Shown here: positions 38,170 through 47,293 of the stretch, one piece after another
How the letters are laid out: each line of letters starts with the position of its first letter
Numbering within the stretch: the stretch's first letter is position 1
Assembly: GCF_003202035.1 (NCBI RefSeq)
Contig: NZ_QJKC01000008.1
Location: 62,001 to 126,000, forward strand
Direction of reading: 5' to 3'
Origin: Aquitalea magnusonii
GTDB lineage: Bacteria > Pseudomonadota > Gammaproteobacteria > Burkholderiales > Chromobacteriaceae
Length of the DNA: 64,000 bases
Notes under the pieces: generated by a model
Databases searched by the model: none
The model's input: only the letters and a program-made list of their open reading frames with translations
What the model was told of the DNA's origin: nothing
Program-made: the position numbers and the translations under genes

Positions 38170-40227
38170 ATGTCACAAACCCACGAGTTGCTGCTCAACC
38201 GTGAACTGGGCCTGATCGAATTCAACCGCAGAGTACTGGCTCAGGCCGAAGATCCAAGCCTGCCGCTGCTGGAGCGCCTGAAATACCTGTGCATCGTCTC
38301 CTCCAATCTGGACGAGTTTTTCGAAGTGCGCATGGCCTGGCTGAAAGACACTGCCCAGCTCACCCCCAACCGTATCCTGGCCGACGGCTCGACACCGGCA
38401 CAGATCATGGCCAAGGTGTCTGCCGCCTCGCACGAACTGGTGCGCCAGCAATACGCCGTGATGAGTGACGTACTGTTCCCGGCGCTGCGCCAGGAAGACA
38501 TCATCTTCCTGCGCCGTACCGAATGGACCGAGCAGCAACAGCAATGGGTGCATGATTTCTTCAGCAACGAGCTGCTGCCCATCCTCACCCCCATCGGACT
38601 GGACCCGTCCCACCCCTTCCCCAAGGTGCTGAACAAATCGCTCAACTTCGCGGTGGAACTGGAAGGACGCGATGCCTTTGGCCGCCAGTCCGACATTGCC
38701 ATCGTGCAGGCGCCGCGCATTCTGCCGCGCGTGATCAAGGTGCCGCCGGAAGTGTGCAACGGCCACCCGCACACCTTTGTCTTCCTGTCCTCCATCCTGC
38801 ACTCCCATGTGCACGAGCTGTTCCTGGGCATGACGGTGAAGGGCTGCTACCAGTTCCGCGTCACCCGCGACAGCGAACTGACGGTGGAAGACGAAGACCT
38901 GAAAAACCTGCGCACCGCCTTGCAGGGCGAATTGCGTCAGCGCCAGTTTGGCGATGCGGTACGGCTGGAAATTGCCGATACCTGCCCGCCGCACATGGAA
39001 GAATTCCTGCTCACCCAGTTCAACCTGAAAAAGCCGGATGTCTACCGCGTCAACGGCCCGGTCAACCTGGTACGCCTGATGCAGGTGCCGGACCTGGTCG
39101 ACCGTCCGGACCTGAAATTCCCGCCCTTCGTGCCCTCATTGCCCGACCAGCTGGACAAGAAAGTGCCGCTGTTCGAGGCCATCCGCAAGGGCGACATCCT
39201 GCTGCACCACCCCTTCCAGAGCTTCCAGCCGGTCATCGACATGCTGAATCTGGCAGCCACCGATCCGCAAGTGGTGGCCATCAAGATGACGGTATACCGT
39301 ACCGGCACCGACTCGGTGCTGATGGAATCGCTGATCGCCGCCGCCCGCGCCGGCAAACAGGTCACCGTGGTACTGGAATTGATGGCGCGCTTCGACGAAG
39401 AAGCCAACATCAGCTGGGCCAGCCACCTGGAAGATGCCGGCGCACACGTGGTGTATGGCGTGTTCGGCTACAAGGTCCATGCCAAGATGCTGATGGTGAT
39501 CCGCCGCGAAGACAAACGCCTGCGCCGCTACGTGCATCTGGGCACCGGCAACTACCATCCGCGCACCGCCCGCTTCTATACCGATCTGGGCCTGCTCACC
39601 TGCAACGAAGATATCGCCAGCGACGTGAACGACATCTTCGTGCAACTGACCGGCCTGGGCCGTGCCAGCCAGCTCAAGCAGCTGTACCAGAGCCCGTTTA
39701 CCCTGCACAGCCTGCTGCTCGACTCCATCGAACGCGAAATCGAACACGCCCAGCAAGGCCGTCCGGCGCAGATCATCGCCAAGATGAACGCCCTGCTGGA
39801 GCCACAGGTGATTCATGCCCTGTACCGCGCCAGCCAGGCCGGGGTAAAGATCCAGCTGATCGTGCGTGGGGTCTGCGCGCTGCGCCCCGGCGTGCCCGGC
39901 CTGTCGGAAAACATCACCGTGCGTTCGGTGGTGGGCCGCTTCCTGGAGCACCCGCGCGTCTATTACTTCTACAACGACAAGCAGGAAAACCTGTACATCG
40001 CCAGTGCCGACTGGATGGGCCGCAACCTGTTCCGCCGCATTGAAACCTGCTCGCCCATCCTCGACCCCAAGGTCAAGCGCCGCATCATCAAGGAAGCGCT
40101 GCGCCTGTATCTGGAAGACAATGTCAACGCCTGGGACATGCAGCCGGATGGCAGCTACAAGCGTCGCCCCAGCCGTGGCAAGGAGCGCTGCGCGCAGAAC
40201 GTGCTGCTGGAGGAATACGCCCGCTAG
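38170..40227 (+). CDS. ppk1: Polyphosphate kinase 1
   Basis: 685 residues, the usual PPK1 length. N-terminal LNRELGLIEFNRRVLAQA, catalytic histidine in YVHLGTGNYHPRTARFYTD (about His456) and the second conserved His about 594 in EHPRVYYFYND. Polymerises the gamma-phosphate of ATP into polyphosphate. Start at the ATG before SQTHELLLNREL; a TTG-started frame runs 12 codons further up, into the yggX terminator. No ppx next to it. Confidence 0.95.
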   Translation: MSQTHELLLNRELGLIEFNRRVLAQAEDPSLPLLERLKYLCIVSSNLDEFFEVRMAWLKDTAQLTPNRILADGSTPAQIMAKVSAASHELVRQQYAVMSDVLFPALRQEDIIFLRRTEWTEQQQQWVHDFFSNELLPILTPIGLDPSHPFPKVLNKSLNFAVELEGRDAFGRQSDIAIVQAPRILPRVIKVPPEVCNGHPHTFVFLSSILHSHVHELFLGMTVKGCYQFRVTRDSELTVEDEDLKNLRTALQGELRQRQFGDAVRLEIADTCPPHMEEFLLTQFNLKKPDVYRVNGPVNLVRLMQVPDLVDRPDLKFPPFVPSLPDQLDKKVPLFEAIRKGDILLHHPFQSFQPVIDMLNLAATDPQVVAIKMTVYRTGTDSVLMESLIAAARAGKQVTVVLELMARFDEEANISWASHLEDAGAHVVYGVFGYKVHAKMLMVIRREDKRLRRYVHLGTGNYHPRTARFYTDLGLLTCNEDIASDVNDIFVQLTGLGRASQLKQLYQSPFTLHSLLLDSIEREIEHAQQGRPAQIIAKMNALLEPQVIHALYRASQAGVKIQLIVRGVCALRPGVPGLSENITVRSVVGRFLEHPRVYYFYNDKQENLYIASADWMGRNLFRRIETCSPILDPKVKRRIIKEALRLYLEDNVNAWDMQPDGSYKRRPSRGKERCAQNVLLEEYAR

Positions 40228-40254
40228 TCGCTGAACCTGGCGTCTGGATGACAC

Positions 40255-40293
40255 AGCGGCCGGCTGGCGGAACTTCCGTCGCCCGGCCGCTTT
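40255..40293 (+). terminator. Probable terminator after ppk1
   Basis: 9-bp stem AGCGGCCGG/CCGGCCGCT around a 19-base loop that can pair internally (GGAA/TTCC), followed by TTCTC. Moderate T content only. Confidence 0.5.
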
Positions 40294-40326
40294 CTCATGG
40301 TGTTGCCGCTACGACAAGGAAGCCTC

Positions 40327-40806
40327 GTGACCATCCTGCTCATCCTGCTGGCCAGCCTGCTGATCCTCATCGGCCTGGCGGGCATCCTGTTTCCCGCCCT
40401 GCCCGGTCTGCCGCTGATACTGGGTGGCTTGCTGCTCATCGGCTGGGTCGATGACTTCCAGCACCTGGGCAGCCTGTCGCTCACCATCCTCACCTTGATC
40501 ACCCTGTGCGGCCTTGCCGTGGATTTTCTCGCCGGGCTGCTGGGTGCCAAAATGACCGGAGCCAGCAAACAGGCCTTGTGGGGCGCCTTTATCGGCAGCA
40601 TTGCCGGACTGCCCATGGGTCTGGCCGGCGTCATTCTCGGGCCGCTGGCCGGTGCCATGGTTGGCGAATTCATTGCCCGGCGCGACGCCTGGCAGGCCGG
40701 GCGGGTTGGCCTGGGCACGCTGGCCGGCTTTCTGGTCGGCACCGCCGCCAAGATCGGCTGCGCCTTCGCCATGCTCACCACCGCCATCCTCGCCTGGTTC
40801 TGGTAA
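40327..40806 (+). CDS. DUF456 membrane protein
   Basis: 159 residues, very hydrophobic with about four to five membrane segments and glycine-rich stretches (AGILFPALPGLPLILGGLLL; AAKIGCAF). Matches the DUF456 pattern; function unknown. GTG start chosen because AAGGA lies 6 bases upstream; an in-frame ATG ten codons earlier lacks a site. Confidence 0.82.
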   Translation: MTILLILLASLLILIGLAGILFPALPGLPLILGGLLLIGWVDDFQHLGSLSLTILTLITLCGLAVDFLAGLLGAKMTGASKQALWGAFIGSIAGLPMGLAGVILGPLAGAMVGEFIARRDAWQAGRVGLGTLAGFLVGTAAKIGCAFAMLTTAILAWFW

Positions 40807-40889
40807 GGCAGTGCGCAAGCAGGCAAGGCCAGCACCGCCAGCTTTTGGTAGAATCCCCCCGTTAACGATTACCTTCTGCGTGGTCCCTC

Positions 40890-42557
40890 ATGGCTCAATA
40901 TGTAATGTCTATGCTCCGCGTGAGCAAAGTGGTGCCGCCCAAGCGCCAGATCATCAAGGACATCTCGCTGTCCTTCTTCCCCGGCGCCAAGATCGGCCTG
41001 CTGGGCCTGAACGGCTCGGGCAAATCCACCGTGCTGCGCATCATGGCCAATGTGGACAAGGAATACGACGGCGAAGTCCAGCATCTGCCGGGCGTGAAAA
41101 TCGGCTACCTGCCGCAGGAACCGCAGCTTGACCCGGAAAAAACCGTGCGCGAGGAAGTGGAAAGCGGCATGGGCGACGTGATGGGCGCGCAAAAACGCCT
41201 GGAAGAAGTGTATGCCGCCTACGCCGAAGAAGATGCCGACTTCGACGCCCTGGCCGAAGAACAGGCCAAGCTGGAAGCCATCATCTCCGCCGGTGCCGGT
41301 GACAATGTCCAGCTGCAACTGGAGCTGGCCGCCGATGCGCTGCGCCTGCCGCCGTGGGACGCCAAGATCGGCCCGCTGTCGGGCGGTGAAAAGCGCCGTG
41401 TAGCCCTGTGCAAGCTGCTGCTGTCCAAACCCGACATGCTGCTGCTGGACGAACCCACCAACCACCTGGATGCCGAATCGGTGGAATGGCTGGAACAATT
41501 CCTGGTGCGCTTCCCCGGCACCGTGGTGGCCGTCACCCACGACCGCTACTTCCTCGACAATGCTGCCGAATGGATTCTGGAACTGGACCGCGGCGAAGGT
41601 ATTCCGTGGAAGGGCAACTACTCCAGCTGGCTGGAGCAAAAGGAAGAGCGCCTGGAGAAGGAAGCCAAGAGCGAAGGCGCGCGCATGAAGGCGATGAAGC
41701 AGGAACTGGAATGGGTGCGCCAGAACCCCAAGGGCCGCCAGGCCAAGTCCAAGGCACGTATCGCCCGCTTCGAAGAACTGTCCAGCTACGAAACCCAGAA
41801 GCGTAACGAAACCCAGGAAATCTTCATCCCGGTGGCCGAGCGCCTGGGGAATGAAGTGATCGAATTCGACGGCGTGTCCAAGGGCTTTGGCGACCGCCTG
41901 CTGATCGACAACCTGTCGTTCAAGGCACCGGCCGGTGCCATTGTCGGCATCATCGGCCCCAACGGCGCCGGTAAATCCACGCTGTTCAAGATGATTGCCG
42001 GCAAGGAACAGCCGGATTCCGGCACGGTGAAGATCGGCCAGACCGTGCAGATGGCTTTTGTCGAGCAGAGCCGTGAAGGGCTGGAAGACGACAAGACCGT
42101 ATTCGACGACGTCTCCGGCGGTGCCGACCTCTTGACCGTGGGCCGCTTTGAAATGTCCAGCCGTGCTTATCTGGGCCGCTTCAACTTCAAGGGTGCCGAC
42201 CAGCAGAAGAAGGTAGGCATGCTGTCCGGTGGTGAGCGTGGCCGTCTGCATCTGGCCAAGACCCTGCTCAAGGGCGGCAACGTCTTGCTGCTGGACGAAC
42301 CGTCCAATGACCTGGACGTGGAAACCCTGCGTGCGCTGGAAGACGCGCTGCTGGAATTCGCCGGCACCGTGTTCGTGATCTCCCACGACCGCTGGTTCCT
42401 CGACCGTATCGCCACCCACATCCTGGCGGCGGAAGGCGAATCGCAGTGGACCTTCTTTGACGGCAACTATCAGGAATACGAAGCCGACAAGAAAAAACGT
42501 CTGGGCGAAGAAGGCGCCAAGCCCAAGCGTATCCGCTACAAGCCGATCACGCGCTGA
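40890..42557 (+). CDS. ettA: Energy-dependent translational throttle protein EttA (ABC-F)
   Basis: 555 residues, two ABC ATPase domains joined by the charged PtIM linker (about 240-300). Walker A GLNGSGKS and GPNGAGKS, signatures LSGGEKRR and LSGGERGR, Walker B MLLLDEPTNHLD and VLLLDEPSNDLD. The first catalytic set and the EttA-type length argue for EttA among ABC-F proteins. Binds the ribosomal E-site and gates the first elongation step according to ATP/ADP. Strong terminator follows. Confidence 0.95.
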   Translation: MAQYVMSMLRVSKVVPPKRQIIKDISLSFFPGAKIGLLGLNGSGKSTVLRIMANVDKEYDGEVQHLPGVKIGYLPQEPQLDPEKTVREEVESGMGDVMGAQKRLEEVYAAYAEEDADFDALAEEQAKLEAIISAGAGDNVQLQLELAADALRLPPWDAKIGPLSGGEKRRVALCKLLLSKPDMLLLDEPTNHLDAESVEWLEQFLVRFPGTVVAVTHDRYFLDNAAEWILELDRGEGIPWKGNYSSWLEQKEERLEKEAKSEGARMKAMKQELEWVRQNPKGRQAKSKARIARFEELSSYETQKRNETQEIFIPVAERLGNEVIEFDGVSKGFGDRLLIDNLSFKAPAGAIVGIIGPNGAGKSTLFKMIAGKEQPDSGTVKIGQTVQMAFVEQSREGLEDDKTVFDDVSGGADLLTVGRFEMSSRAYLGRFNFKGADQQKKVGMLSGGERGRLHLAKTLLKGGNVLLLDEPSNDLDVETLRALEDALLEFAGTVFVISHDRWFLDRIATHILAAEGESQWTFFDGNYQEYEADKKKRLGEEGAKPKRIRYKPITR

Positions 42558-42572
42558 TCCGCCTGCGGCAAA

Positions 42573-42600
42573 ACAAAACCCCCGCTTGCGGGGGTTTTGT
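42573..42600. terminator. Bidirectional terminator between ettA and the CDGSH gene
   Basis: 11-bp stem ACAAAACCCCC/GGGGGTTTTGT with loop GCTTGC; A-tract on one side and T-tract on the other. Lies between two converging genes. Confidence 0.88.
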
Positions 42601-42620
42601 CATTCAAGGACAGCAAGTAC

Positions 42621-42866
42621 TCAGGAAAGCTGGCTGTGCGAACCATCGCACAAGGGCTTGCCCTCGCTCAGCTTGCAGCCACAGAAATACACCAGCGCGC
42701 TTTCAGTCGCCACATACTCCACCGGACTGAAGCTGGAACCGGCATGCGAGCCATCGCAAAAGGGCTGTTTGCTACTCTGGCCACAGGCACACCACCAGTA
42801 ACGCTGGCCCGCCTTCACTTCCACCGCATAGGGGAAGCTCTGGGGCGAAAATGGTTCATCTGCCAT
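42621..42866 (-). CDS. Tandem CDGSH iron-sulfur protein
   Basis: 81 residues with two CDGSH cluster motifs: CACGQSSKQPFCDGSH and CGCKLSEGKPLCDGSH, each able to ligate a 2Fe-2S cluster by three Cys and one His. Related to mitoNEET/MiNT proteins; role unproven, probably electron transfer or iron homeostasis. AGGAG 6 bases before the ATG; a GTG just upstream is an alternative start. Confidence 0.92.
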   Translation of the reverse strand: MADEPFSPQSFPYAVEVKAGQRYWWCACGQSSKQPFCDGSHAGSSFSPVEYVATESALVYFCGCKLSEGKPLCDGSHSQLS

Positions 42867-42965
42867 CACGCACTCCTTTGCAAAATTGCATACCGGGCTT
42901 TCAGCTTAGTGGGCGAACTGAACGAAAGCCAGCCTGCTCCGCCCGCAATGCCGGGCAATGCTAAA

Positions 42966-43661
42966 ATGCCCGTCATGCCATCCTTTTTCCGCCTCTGTTC
43001 CCTTTTGCTGCTACTGGTACTGAGCGCCTGCAACACGCTGCCGGACTATCCCCCCGCACCGGCAGGCTATTACCGCGTCCAGCCCGGTGACACGCTTTAC
43101 CGCATTGCCCTCAGGCACCGCCAGAGCATCAGCAACCTGGTGAGCTGGAATCAGCTGCAAGACCCGGCCAGCATCAATGCCGGCCAGCTGCTGCGCATCA
43201 GCCCGCAGGCCAGCAGCAGCCCGGCCCAGCCCAAAGCAGCAGCCAGTCCACCCGTCAAACCGGCTCCCAACACCCCGCCCCGCCCGGCTGCCTCTGCCAT
43301 CACCCTGCAATGGCCGGCCACCGGCCGCCTGATTGGCAAGTTCAATGGCAGCAGCAACAAGGGCATCGATATCGCCGGCACGGCGGGCGATCCGGTACGC
43401 GCCGCCGCCAGCGGCACCGTGGCCTATGCCGGCAAGGGCATACGGGCCTATGGCAACCTGCTCATCATCAAGCATGGCAACGACTACCTCACCGCCTATG
43501 CCCACAACCAGACCCTGCTGGTCAAGGAAGGCCAGACAGTCAAAGCCGGACAGCAGATTGCCACGCTGGGCCGCTCCGGTAGCACACGTGACATGCTGCA
43601 TTTCGAGCTGCGCCGCCAGGGCAAGGCCATCGATCCGCTATCGGCATTGCCAGCTCAGTAA
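42966..43661 (+). CDS. nlpD: NlpD-like lipoprotein with LysM and degenerate M23 domain
   Basis: 231 residues. Lipoprotein signal with lipobox LSAC (Cys22), LysM domain about 35-80 (YYRVQPGDTLYRIALRHRQS), a Pro/Ala linker, then an M23 domain about 115-231. The M23 site is degenerate as in E. coli NlpD (NKGIDIAG, AYAHNQTLLV), so it should activate an amidase (AmiC type) and not cut murein. It is not next to rpoS/pcm here, so the name is by domain similarity. The start is uncertain between ATG 42966 and 42975. The stop overlaps the convergent ghrA-like gene by 7 bases. Confidence 0.82.
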   Translation: MPVMPSFFRLCSLLLLLVLSACNTLPDYPPAPAGYYRVQPGDTLYRIALRHRQSISNLVSWNQLQDPASINAGQLLRISPQASSSPAQPKAAASPPVKPAPNTPPRPAASAITLQWPATGRLIGKFNGSSNKGIDIAGTAGDPVRAAASGTVAYAGKGIRAYGNLLIIKHGNDYLTAYAHNQTLLVKEGQTVKAGQQIATLGRSGSTRDMLHFELRRQGKAIDPLSALPAQ

Positions 43662-44578
43662 CCGCGCTGCCGCAGCACCAGGCCCTGTGGCGGCTCACCC
43701 TGCTGCAGCGCCTGCAGATTGGCCACGATCTGCGCCACCGCCGGCTCGGCCAGCGTCATGGCCGCAATATGCGGCGTCAGCAGCACGGCGGGATGGCGCC
43801 ACAAGGGATGCACACTGTCCAGCGGCTCCACGGCAAAGACATCCAGCATGGCAAAGCGCAGATGGCCGCTATCCAGCATGCCCAGCAAGGCGGCCTCATC
43901 CACCTGCTCGCCACGCCCGGCATTGATCAGCGCCGCCCCCCGCGGCAGTTGCCGCAAGCGCTGGCCATCCAGCAAGCCACGGGTTTGCGCCGTGGCCGGC
44001 AGCAGATTGACCAGGATGTCACTGCGCGCCAGCAAGGGCGACAAGCCCTGCTCACCAATATAATCAGCCACACCCGGCAGCTGCCGCCCCTGCCGGCTCC
44101 AGCCGGCCACGTCATACCCCATCGCCGCCAACGCTTGCGCCACCTTGCCGCCGATCTCGCCCAAACCCAGCACGCCAATCCGCGTCTGGCCAGCGGTGGT
44201 GGCAGCCACTGGCTGCCACTGACGGTGCTGCTGCTGGCGCTGGTACTGGTCCATGCGGCGCTGCACATGCAGCACACCGTACAGCACGTATTCCAGCATC
44301 TGCTGCGCCATGCCGGCATCCGTCAGCCGGATCACCGGCAGCGCCGGATCCAGATCATCCCGCCGCAGAATGCGGTCCACGCCAGCCCCCAGCACAAATA
44401 CCGCCTGCAATTGCGTCATGCCGGCAAAAAAACCGGCTGGCGGATTCCACACCACGGCATATTGCACCTGCGCGGCCTCCACCGGCTGCGGCCAGCAGCA
44501 GACGGGCTGCTGTGGCAGCGCCTGCTGCAGCAGCTGCCGATAGTGCTCGCCGTCCTGCGCGCTATATAGATAAATCAT
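43655..44578 (-). CDS. ghrA: Glyoxylate/hydroxypyruvate reductase A-like dehydrogenase
   Basis: 307 residues, D-2-hydroxyacid dehydrogenase fold. NAD(P) motif GLGEIGGKV, catalytic Arg in INAGRGEQVDEAAL, Glu in DVFAVEPL and His in LLTPHIAA. Expected to reduce glyoxylate and hydroxypyruvate with NADPH. GGGAG 6 bases ahead of the ATG. Other hydroxyacid substrates are possible. Confidence 0.88.
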   Translation of the reverse strand: MIYLYSAQDGEHYRQLLQQALPQQPVCCWPQPVEAAQVQYAVVWNPPAGFFAGMTQLQAVFVLGAGVDRILRRDDLDPALPVIRLTDAGMAQQMLEYVLYGVLHVQRRMDQYQRQQQHRQWQPVAATTAGQTRIGVLGLGEIGGKVAQALAAMGYDVAGWSRQGRQLPGVADYIGEQGLSPLLARSDILVNLLPATAQTRGLLDGQRLRQLPRGAALINAGRGEQVDEAALLGMLDSGHLRFAMLDVFAVEPLDSVHPLWRHPAVLLTPHIAAMTLAEPAVAQIVANLQALQQGEPPQGLVLRQRGY

Positions 44579-44760
44579 CGCTCTCTCCCTGATATGGCCG
44601 CGGGCGGGACACGGTGCTTGTGCCGGCCCGGTCATGCATTGTAAATAACGGCAGGGGCAGTAACAGCATTTTCCTGACGGGACGGCACAGGCTGCGCAGC
44701 CATTGCCGCGCTGGCGTAGATAGCCTAAGGTCTCGGCTTGGCCTTGTGGACTTTACCCGT

Positions 44761-45981
44761 ATGACCCGTCATCTTTTCAGCCTGGCGCTACTGGCCGGGC
44801 TATGCGCGTGCAGCAGCACGTCGCGAAACCAGCCTCCGGCACCAGCAGCGGTCAGCCCCCCGCCCGGCAGTCCAGCCGTCGCCACGCCCGTGACCACGCC
44901 TCCGCCTGTTGCTGTCCCCGCCCGTCCGGCCGCGGCGGCGACCATCAGCACACCCGGCGACAAGCCAACGCTGACCGACAGCCAGGCACGCGCCTTGCTG
45001 AACCGGCTGCTACCGGCAGGCATCAGTGATCGTCAGGGTTGGAATAATGACATCCTCAGTGCCTTTGCCGCCCTCAGGCTTCCTTACCGGGCAGACAACT
45101 TCTGTGCGGTAGCCGCAGTGATCGAGCAGGAATCCAGCTGGCAGGGCGACCCGACCGTGCCCAATCTGCCGGCCATCGTCTGGGGCAAGATTGGCGAGAG
45201 GGCCAACAAGTATCTGGTTCCGCTGCCGGTGGTCAAAACCGCCCTGCTGAAAACCTCGCCCAATGGCAAAAGCTACAAGGCGCGTATCGACAGCCTGCGC
45301 ACCGAGCGCGAAATGAATCTGCTGTTCGAGGACATGGCGGCCGAAGCCGGCAAACTGGGGCTGCCGCTGAATATGAAAAATCCCATTCGTACCGGCGGGC
45401 CGATGCAGGTGAGCGTGGAATTCGCCGAAGCCCACGTCAGGATCTGGCCCTATCCTTACCAGACCGGCAACAGCATCCGCAACGAGGTATTCACCCGCCG
45501 CGGCGGCGTGTATTTCGGCAGCGCCATCCTGCTGCAATACCCGGCCCCGTATCAGGACATGCGCTACCGCTTTGCCGACTTCAATGCCGGCCGCTACAGC
45601 AGCCGCAATGCCGCCCTGCAAGCCGCAGTCAGCCAATTGACCGGCCGCAAGCTGGCGCTGGATGGTGACTTGCTCAGCTATACCGGCAAGCAGGCCAGCG
45701 GCAGCACATACCAGGCCCTGCTCAGCTTGCGCAGCCGCCTGGACATGAGCCAGAGCGCCATTGAAAGGGATTTGCAGCAGGAAAAAAACAGCGCCCTGGG
45801 GCAAAGCGAGCTATATCGCAAGGTCTTTGCGCTGGCAGACAGCAAGGCGGGAAAACCGCTGGCACGCGAACGCATGCCCCAGATCGACCTGCACAGCCCG
45901 AAAATCAGCCGCAAGCTGACCACGCAGTGGTTTGCCGACAAGGTGAATGCGCGCTACCAAGCCTGCATGGCAAGGCAATAG
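44761..45981 (+). CDS. DUF1615 lipoprotein
   Basis: 406 residues. Lipobox LCAC (Cys17) after MTRHLFSLALLAG, then a Pro/Ala/Thr-rich linker to about residue 65, then a globular domain with AVIEQESSWQGDPTVPNLP and MQVSVEFAEAHVRIWPYPY. These match DUF1615; the EQESSWQ context recalls lysozyme-like murein enzymes but no activity is established. Terminator 109 bases downstream. Start at ATG 44761, before which no ribosome site is obvious. Confidence 0.82.
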   Translation: MTRHLFSLALLAGLCACSSTSRNQPPAPAAVSPPPGSPAVATPVTTPPPVAVPARPAAAATISTPGDKPTLTDSQARALLNRLLPAGISDRQGWNNDILSAFAALRLPYRADNFCAVAAVIEQESSWQGDPTVPNLPAIVWGKIGERANKYLVPLPVVKTALLKTSPNGKSYKARIDSLRTEREMNLLFEDMAAEAGKLGLPLNMKNPIRTGGPMQVSVEFAEAHVRIWPYPYQTGNSIRNEVFTRRGGVYFGSAILLQYPAPYQDMRYRFADFNAGRYSSRNAALQAAVSQLTGRKLALDGDLLSYTGKQASGSTYQALLSLRSRLDMSQSAIERDLQQEKNSALGQSELYRKVFALADSKAGKPLARERMPQIDLHSPKISRKLTTQWFADKVNARYQACMARQ

Positions 45982-46085
45982 GAATAGACAGACATTGAAA
46001 CGATTGGGCAAGCGGGCCGGGAATGGCCTGCTTGTTGCGATGACTGGCACATCACAGCGAAGTGTACTGCGAGAGCAAACAGAAC

Positions 46086-46134
46086 AAACGAAAAAGCCCA
46101 GTCTCGCGACTGGGCTTTTTTCTCAATCCTAGCG
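46086..46134. repeat. Left copy of 49-bp direct repeat
   Basis: Matches 47294-47342 at 41 of 49 positions; the first 19 bases are identical. It includes the terminator of the DUF1615 gene and ends in AATCCTAGCG, close to the AATCCTGGCG that finishes tRNA-Glu in the other copy. Confidence 0.6.
46091..46120. terminator. Rho-independent terminator after the DUF1615 gene
   Basis: 13-bp stem AAAAAGCCCAGTC/GACTGGGCTTTTT with a 4-base loop; bidirectional by its A and T tracts. It faces the end of the HNH gene, transcribed towards it. Confidence 0.85.
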
Positions 46135-46272
46135 AGGCAAAAAAGATGAACGTAGGTACTGGCACAATAATTCATCAGCCTGAATAAATCAGATCAGAAT
46201 TATAAAATTTAGTGATTACTCTTGGATAAATCATTCAATTGTCGAATTTATTCGATACAAGCTACTAACACT

Positions 46273-46992
46273 TCAGCCAGTACGTTGACTACGATTTCTA
46301 CGTCGCTTCGCATGAGCCATCTTCCTGTCTGCAATAACGTCACGCCAATCTTCTCCATCGTAATTATGCTTATACATATTACATTTATTACAAAGAACTT
46401 GGAGGTTACTTTTAAGATATATAAGATCAGGATACTTGGAACGAGGCTTAATATGATCTACGTGAATTTTCTTTCCTCGGATTAGAGTTCCACAGCCATT
46501 GCATCTCTTACTGCCTCTTCGCCAAGTGCTAATAACCTCCGCTCTAATAGAAGACCAACTCCAATATTGTTCAAATTCTTTACGGAAATCATAGTTATTT
46601 AATAACCAAGGGGCCGCTATATATCTTTGGTATATTTCTGCTGCATGCTTGATGTCCGCCAACCTTTGAAGTTCATTAGCCCTCTTCACAGATTTTTCTG
46701 CATTACTCGATAAAAATATTCCACCTAGACTTGCTAAGATAGCAAATAAAATTGCCACCAGAAAAGTACTAATTAAAGATGAATCTTCCAGAAGGTAACC
46801 ACATAAAATGGTCACTGCAATAAGCAGATATGGTGCTAAACGTTGGATCTGCGCATTATTTGGAAAAAGTCTACAGGAAAGCCAAGTTGAAAAAAATTTA
46901 AAACCATCGACTAGTTGCACGGCAAAAAATAGCAGAATTACCCCTGCAATCAGTACTATCACAATTTCTCCAGATGATGGATTTCCATTCAT
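46273..46992 (-). CDS. Predicted membrane-anchored HNH nuclease
   Basis: 239 residues. Hydrophobic segments at about 9-27, 53-69 and 73-95, then a charged helical linker and a C-terminal HNH/zinc-finger nuclease domain: CNGCGTL (Cys164, Cys167), KKIHVDHIKPRSKYPD (His180 of the DH pair), NLQVLCNKCNMYKHN (Asn196, Cys201, Cys204). All core HNH residues are present, with a strongly basic tail. Probably cuts DNA at the inner membrane; the target is unknown. Codon use is AT-rich unlike neighbours, suggesting transfer. Weak ribosome site. No partner gene or cognate methylase. Confidence 0.75.
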   Translation of the reverse strand: MNGNPSSGEIVIVLIAGVILLFFAVQLVDGFKFFSTWLSCRLFPNNAQIQRLAPYLLIAVTILCGYLLEDSSLISTFLVAILFAILASLGGIFLSSNAEKSVKRANELQRLADIKHAAEIYQRYIAAPWLLNNYDFRKEFEQYWSWSSIRAEVISTWRRGSKRCNGCGTLIRGKKIHVDHIKPRSKYPDLIYLKSNLQVLCNKCNMYKHNYDGEDWRDVIADRKMAHAKRRRNRSQRTG

Positions 46993-47109
46993 AGAATTTC
47001 ATAAATTGGTCCATGTATTGCAGAATACTTTTCTGACACTCCCCCGATTTAGTCACACAGGGGTCACAACTACATACAGCATGATCGCTGCTATCGTTGA
47101 TGGCAGTCA

Positions 47110-47283
47110 ATGGCCTTACCGGTCGAGAAGATTGCAACCAAGGAAATCGAAGAGTTCTGTCAGGTGCTACGCAACAAGTTGCAAGGTGACAAGGTATTTT
47201 CCAAGGAGTACCTGCGTATCTTGCTTGGTAAAATCAGGATTAGGGAGGCAGTGGCAAGCTGTAGCTCTAAGGAGTTGGCGTAA
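47110..47283 (+). pseudogene. C-terminal remnant of a probable serine site-specific recombinase
   Basis: A 57-codon frame encodes PVEKIATKEIEEFCQVLRNK, then KVFSKEYLRILLGKIRIREA. The pattern (E-x-F-x3-LR-x-KL ... F-x-K-x-YLR-x-L-x-x-I-x-I) resembles the C-terminal tail of large serine recombinases. A stop codon sits 9 bases upstream in frame, and no resolvase catalytic domain is nearby, so it is a decayed fragment. Identification from motif memory; short. Confidence 0.45.
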
Positions 47284-47293
47284 ACCATTTTGG

